Assembly (NCBI GenBank): GCA_021203685.1
Contig: JAJQAS010000063.1
Coordinates: 1 to 8,150, forward strand
DNA: 8,150 nucleotides
Origin: Clostridiales bacterium
Lineage (GTDB): Bacteria > Bacillota > Clostridia > Oscillospirales > Oscillospiraceae
Reading direction: 5' to 3'
Shown: positions 6,162 to 8,150 of the stretch, piece by piece
Numbering within the stretch: the stretch's first letter is position 1
Layout of the letters: each line of letters begins with the position of its first letter
The notes under the pieces: model-generated
Seen by the model: only the letters and a program-made list of their open reading frames with translations
What the model was told of the DNA's origin: nothing
Database searches by the model: none
Translations under genes and position numbers: made by a program

Positions 6162-6201
6162 TTTTTCATTTTTTCTCCTTTCTTTTCTCTCTTTTCTCTT
6201 C
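6162..6201 (+). other. Polypyrimidine tract
   Basis: Forty bases contain a single purine (the A at 6168), composed of alternating T and TC runs, directly ahead of the A-tract and terminator hairpin at 6203-6241. On the minus strand it is a pure-purine run. It could act as a U-rich 3' region of the rightward transcript or as an H-DNA-prone stretch; the sequence does not say which. Confidence 0.5.
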
Positions 6202-6202
6202 A

Positions 6203-6241
6203 AAAAAAAGGCCGCCGGACGGAAGTTCGGCGGTTCTTTTT
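6203..6241. terminator. Bidirectional intrinsic terminator closing the rightward cluster
   Basis: CCGCCGGAC (6212-6220) pairs with GTTCGGCGG (6225-6233) around a GGAA tetraloop, with one G-U pair. A run of A precedes it and TTCTTTTT follows, so it works in both directions. On the plus strand it ends transcripts from the cluster finishing at 6039. On the minus strand it backs up the rpsU terminator. Confidence 0.85.
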
Positions 6242-6265
6242 GGCTTGATAAAGATTTTTGGGACG

Positions 6266-6291
6266 AGAAAGACCCCGCGCTGTGCGCGGGG
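6266..6291 (-). terminator. rpsU: Intrinsic terminator of rpsU
   Basis: CCCCGCGC (6273-6280) and GCGCGGGG (6284-6291) form a perfect 8-bp GC stem with a TGT loop. On the minus strand it is followed by TCTTTCTCG, a moderate U-rich tail. It lies 12 nt after the rpsU stop codon. Confidence 0.75.
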
Positions 6292-6303
6292 CCTGACAGA
6301 CTC

Positions 6304-6486
6304 TTAGTAATATCTCTTGCGGTTCTTCCGGGCCGCCTCAGACTTCTTGCGGCGCTTGACGCTGGGGCTTTCATAGTGCTCGCGCTTACGGACCTCAGCG
6401 AGAACCCCGGACTTTGCGCAGGAACGCTTAAAGCGCTTCAGAGCGTTATCCAGAGATTCGCCTTCTCTCACTCGAACTTCAGCCAT
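6304..6486 (-). CDS. rpsU: 30S ribosomal protein bS21
   Basis: This 60-residue basic protein of the small ribosomal subunit lies near the mRNA exit side, where bS21 assists translation initiation. The start MAEVRVREGESLDNALKRFK, the following RSCAKSGVLAEVRKREHYE and the lysine/arginine-rich tail ending RKNRKRYY are diagnostic of bS21, and the length is normal. The start at 6486 is set by GGAGGGAGGG at 6495-6504, 8 nt upstream; the frame stays open upstream but has no support. The gene is transcribed alone from its own promoter (6570-6598) through a leader of about 77 nt to a hairpin terminator. Unlike many bacteria it is not beside dnaG or rpoD, and no yqeY/GatB homologue follows it here. Confidence 0.97.
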   Translation of the reverse strand: MAEVRVREGESLDNALKRFKRSCAKSGVLAEVRKREHYESPSVKRRKKSEAARKNRKRYY

Positions 6487-6541
6487 TCTATTTTCCCTCC
6501 CTCCGAATATGCCCAGGGAGTCTAGGAACAGGGCACAGCAA

Positions 6542-6556
6542 ACCATGCGACATGGT
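6542..6556. promoter_or_regulatory. Perfect palindrome at the start of the rpsU leader
   Basis: ACCATG-CGA-CATGGT is a perfect 6-bp inverted repeat with a 3-nt centre. It lies about 8-22 nt downstream of the expected rpsU transcription start, so it could be an operator that blocks early elongation or a 5' hairpin in the mRNA. Confidence 0.5.
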
Positions 6557-6569
6557 CTTGATTATAGTT

Positions 6570-6598
6570 ATCATACGCCCCTAAACACCATTTGTCAA
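6570..6598 (-). promoter_or_regulatory. rpsU: Strong sigma-A promoter of rpsU
   Basis: On the minus strand, a perfect TTGACA (6593-6598) is followed by a 17-bp spacer and TATGAT (6570-6575, 5 of 6). Transcription should begin near 6563. This strength fits a ribosomal protein gene. Confidence 0.9.
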
Positions 6599-6603
6599 TA
6601 GGA

Positions 6604-6655
6604 ATTTTGGGGATACTTGAAATTTTGCCTGAAAAAAGACGGAGATTTTGGGGAT
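6604..6655. repeat. Pair of 11-bp direct repeats upstream of the rpsU promoter
   Basis: ATTTTGGGGAT occurs at 6604-6614 and again at 6645-6655, 41 bp apart (close to four helical turns), with a partial AAATTTTG between them. The nearer copy begins 6 bp upstream of the rpsU -35. They may be A-tract UP-like elements or binding sites for a regulator. Confidence 0.55.
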
Positions 6656-6685
6656 TTTTACTGTCTCCCTGCTGTTCCTTGCGGG

Positions 6686-6715
6686 AAAAAATGGGGGCGG
6701 CAAAATCGCCGCCCC
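6686..6715 (-). terminator. Intrinsic terminator of the small membrane protein and HD gene unit
   Basis: On the minus strand GGGGCGGC (6708-6715) pairs with GCCGCCCC (6694-6701) around GATTTT, then CATTTTTT follows. It lies about 30 nt after the stop codon at 6746 and ends that transcript before the rpsU promoter. Confidence 0.85.
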
Positions 6716-6745
6716 TATAAACCTCTCTCTCGGTGTTGTGTCGGC

Positions 6746-6895
6746 TCAGATGGGCCAGCACGTTTCCTCCTCGTCCTCCTCGCCGGTGACGACGGTGTGG
6801 AACAGCCCCTGGAGCCGGAAGCACAGGCGAATGACGCCCAGCATCAGGGCGGCGATCCCCAGAGAGATGCCAAAGATTTTGCATACGTTCTTCAT
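6746..6895 (-). CDS. Small hypothetical membrane protein, 49 residues
   Basis: I do not recognise a family. The protein begins MKNVCKIFGISLGIAALMLG and has one likely membrane helix at about residues 6-25. A short basic stretch with Arg23 and Arg27 follows, and then a strongly acidic tail, TGEEDEEETCWPI. The positive N-terminus and an acidic C-terminus suggest a single-pass protein, but topology is uncertain. A good GGAGG at 6904-6908 lies 8 nt upstream of the ATG at 6895. The gap from the upstream HD gene is only 19 nt and a strong terminator follows, so it is the second gene of a two-gene unit. An upstream extension of the frame to 7114 overlaps the HD gene and is a shadow. Confidence 0.7.
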   Translation of the reverse strand: MKNVCKIFGISLGIAALMLGVIRLCFRLQGLFHTVVTGEEDEEETCWPI

Positions 6896-6914
6896 GGAAA
6901 AAACCTCCAGTGTT

Positions 6915-7601
6915 TCAGGTGTCGGACGGCGGCAGAGGGTTTCCCTCCTCGTCCAGGTGTTTCCACTCCTGCACGAAGGCAGGAACGAGTACGCCGCCAG
7001 TTTTCCGCTGGTAGCGCAGATAGAGTTCTTTGGCAAAGGCGGCTCGCTGGCGGCTGGTTTCCCGCCGGAGATAGGCGGGGTCCAGATCCCAGATGCGCAC
7101 CCGATCCAGCCCATCGGCGTCCTTCAGCAGTGCCGCAAGGGTCAGGCCTCGCTGTGGGTCGGCCAGTTGGTAGCCCTCCACTGTGGAGTCCAGGGCTTCA
7201 TCGCTCCGGGAGTGGGCGTCCACCGCTGCCTGCACCAGCGTCAAGTCTTCCCCCGTCAGGCCGGTGATGCCAGGGAGCTGCTGGGCGGCGCGCCAGCCGT
7301 GCAGCTCGTCTAGGGAGTCGTTTTCCCGCCCTATGTCGTGGTAGGCGCAGGCCAGCAGCAGCAGACGGGTGTCCTGTGGGGAGAGGTGCTCCTCCAGGGC
7401 GCAGAATGCGCCGTGGCAGAGGGTGCGGTAGATGTGGCCGGGGCCGTGGAGCGCGCTGTCGTAGAGGACAGCGTAGTTCAGTTCCTGCGCTGTCTGCCGG
7501 AACAGGTCATAGCCCGGCCAGCGGAGCAGACGGTTCACCAGGGGCTGGTGTTCGCCCCAGTCCGGGGTGGAGAGCAGGTCTAACAGCAGTTGCATTGACA
7601 T
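6915..7601 (-). CDS. HD-domain protein, predicted metal-dependent phosphohydrolase
   Basis: This 228-residue soluble protein shows the HD layout: His52 and His56 in LHGPGHIYRT, the His88-Asp89 doublet in ACAYHDIGR, His101 in LHGWRAA, His130 in VDAHSRSDE, and Asp161 in LLKDADGLDRVR. It is likely to hydrolyse a phosphate ester in a nucleotide or similar compound; the substrate is unknown. It differs in spacing from the HD protein at 660, so the two do not look like recent duplicates. I chose the ATG at 7601, which has GGGGGGAG 6 nt upstream; an ATG two codons later (7595) and a TTG at 7625 are less well placed. It has its own near-consensus promoter at 7639-7667 and is followed by the 49-residue membrane protein. 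Confidence 0.85.
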   Translation of the reverse strand: MSMQLLLDLLSTPDWGEHQPLVNRLLRWPGYDLFRQTAQELNYAVLYDSALHGPGHIYRTLCHGAFCALEEHLSPQDTRLLLLACAYHDIGRENDSLDELHGWRAAQQLPGITGLTGEDLTLVQAAVDAHSRSDEALDSTVEGYQLADPQRGLTLAALLKDADGLDRVRIWDLDPAYLRRETSRQRAAFAKELYLRYQRKTGGVLVPAFVQEWKHLDEEGNPLPPSDT

Positions 7602-7638
7602 ACGCGCTCCCCCCTTTTCTGCCAAAGATTCTATGTGT

Positions 7639-7667
7639 ATTATACCGCAAATGGGCGGGATTGTAAA
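7639..7667 (-). promoter_or_regulatory. Strong sigma-A promoter of the HD gene unit
   Basis: On the minus strand, TTTACA (7662-7667, 5 of 6) is followed by a 17-bp spacer and a perfect TATAAT (7639-7644). Transcription should start near 7632, about 30 nt before the ATG at 7601. Confidence 0.9.
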
Positions 7668-7691
7668 GCCGGGTGTTGTGACCGAACTGTT

Positions 7692-7728
7692 AAAAAACGC
7701 CGCTCCCTGTTGTGGGAACGGCGTTTTT
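7692..7728. terminator. Bidirectional intrinsic terminator after the mscL-linked membrane gene
   Basis: AAAAACGCCG-C-TCCC (7693-7707) pairs with GGGA-A-CGGCGTTTTT (7714-7728) around TGTTGT with one internal C-A mismatch. On the minus strand the T run follows the stem, ending transcripts from the gene finishing at 7740. It insulates the HD promoter just downstream. Confidence 0.85.
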
Positions 7729-7739
7729 GCGATGTCGAT

Positions 7740-8078
7740 TCATGTGGTGAGGTATGCGACCAGTTGGCAGATGCCCACGGCCAGCAGACCCAGGGCGATG
7801 ACGGCGCAGACGACGCCGTTCACCAAATCCCGCCCGCCGCCGGGCTGGGGGAACTCCGGCTCCTCAAAGTCGGGGTCCTCCACGTGGCCCACGCGCCCGT
7901 GGCGGATGATCCACCGCCGGTTGAAGAACTGGGCGGAAAGGGCGGCAAAGGCGGGGAACAGCATGATGCCTGTGATGCCGGAGATCAGCTCCATGGTGGC
8001 CATCCAGTAGACCATCAGCAGCACGATGATGACCATGTACACCACGCCCATCATGGCCCAAATGCGTTTGGAGAGCAT
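7740..8078 (-). CDS. Hypothetical three-helix membrane protein coupled to mscL
   Basis: I do not recognise a family. The 112-residue protein starts MLSKRIWAMMGVVYMVIIVL. It has likely membrane helices at about 8-27, 31-51 and 84-108. A loop at 52-83 starts with basic residues (FFNRRW) and continues with a proline- and acid-rich run (EDPDFEEPEFPQPGGG). That basic patch after helix 2 suggests the loop faces the cytoplasm. The ATG at 8078 shares its A with the TAA stop of the upstream gene (TAATG). The nearest AAGGAG is only 2 nt away, so translation is probably coupled to the upstream gene. A terminator follows 12 nt after the stop. The pairing with mscL could mean a membrane or osmotic role, but that is guilt by association only. 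Confidence 0.75.
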   Translation of the reverse strand: MLSKRIWAMMGVVYMVIIVLLMVYWMATMELISGITGIMLFPAFAALSAQFFNRRWIIRHGRVGHVEDPDFEEPEFPQPGGGRDLVNGVVCAVIALGLLAVGICQLVAYLTT

Positions 8079-8150
8079 TACTCCTTGCCCTGCTGCTCCT
8101 TGAGCAGGTCGCGGATCTCAGTCAGCAGTTCCTCAGTGGTGGGACCGGCA
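8078..8150 (-). CDS. mscL: Large-conductance mechanosensitive channel MscL, C-terminal end (partial)
   Basis: Only the last 24 codons are visible, reading ...GPTTEELLTEIRDLLKEQQGKE before TAA. The EELLTEIRDLLKEQ block matches the C-terminal amphipathic helix of MscL, which in E. coli ends with a closely similar LLTEIRDLLKEQ. MscL is a homopentameric membrane channel that opens under strong tension and releases solutes during osmotic downshock; this helix forms the cytoplasmic bundle. The pore helices are beyond the right edge, so the call rests on this one motif. The stop codon overlaps the start of the next gene by one base. Confidence 0.75.
   Translation of the reverse strand, partial: AGPTTEELLTEIRDLLKEQQGKE

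Noticed and set aside
6039..6248. Plus-strand open frame after the PflX-type gene
   Set aside because: It runs through a polypyrimidine tract and the terminator hairpin and has no family resemblance or ribosome binding site of note.
6617..7313. Overlapping plus-strand open frames opposite the HD gene and its small partner
   Set aside because: They cross a terminator and two minus-strand genes with promoter and ribosome binding site support, and encode no recognisable domain.

Overview
The window looks like chromosomal DNA from a GC-rich, anaerobic member of the Clostridia, most likely an Oscillospiraceae-type gut Firmicute. The grounds are strong AGGAGG-type ribosome binding sites, sigma-A promoters with 17-bp spacers, a Clostridia-style bS21 protein, phosphotransacetylase, and an oxygen-sensitive PflX-type radical SAM protein. 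The family assignment is inference; there is no 16S or marker gene here to settle it. I see no transposase, integrase, tRNA, rRNA or CRISPR.

Layout. (a) 1-289, minus strand: the N-terminal third of phosphate acetyltransferase (pta), running off the left edge. (b) 290-659: a divergent, AT-rich control region with a good pta promoter and an extended -10 candidate for the rightward genes. (c) 660-6039, plus strand: seven co-directional genes for an HD-domain phosphohydrolase, a PAP2 membrane phosphatase, a Nudix ADP-ribose pyrophosphatase, a heparan-sulfate-type sulfotransferase, an ADP-ribosylglycohydrolase with an extra N-terminal region, an adenylylsulfate kinase (cysC) and a PflX-type radical SAM protein. 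(d) 6040-6303: a non-coding convergence zone with an orphan stem-loop, a polypyrimidine tract and two strong hairpin terminators. (e) 6304-8150, minus strand: rpsU (bS21) with its own near-consensus promoter; a two-gene unit of a second HD protein and a 49-residue membrane protein, again with its own promoter and terminator; and a membrane protein whose start overlaps the stop of what appears to be mscL.

How the genes may work together. Two enzyme pairs stand out in the rightward cluster. The adenylylsulfate kinase makes PAPS, the sulfate donor used by the sulfotransferase, so together they look like a small sulfation cassette; no ATP sulfurylase is present in the window, so APS must come from elsewhere. 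The ADP-ribosylglycohydrolase can release ADP-ribose, and the Nudix enzyme can split ADP-ribose into AMP and ribose 5-phosphate, so these look like an ADP-ribose salvage pair. The two pairs are interleaved, with the glycohydrolase between the sulfotransferase and the kinase. Whether this order is functional or accidental cannot be decided from one genome. The acceptor that is sulfated and the target that is ADP-ribosylated are unknown.
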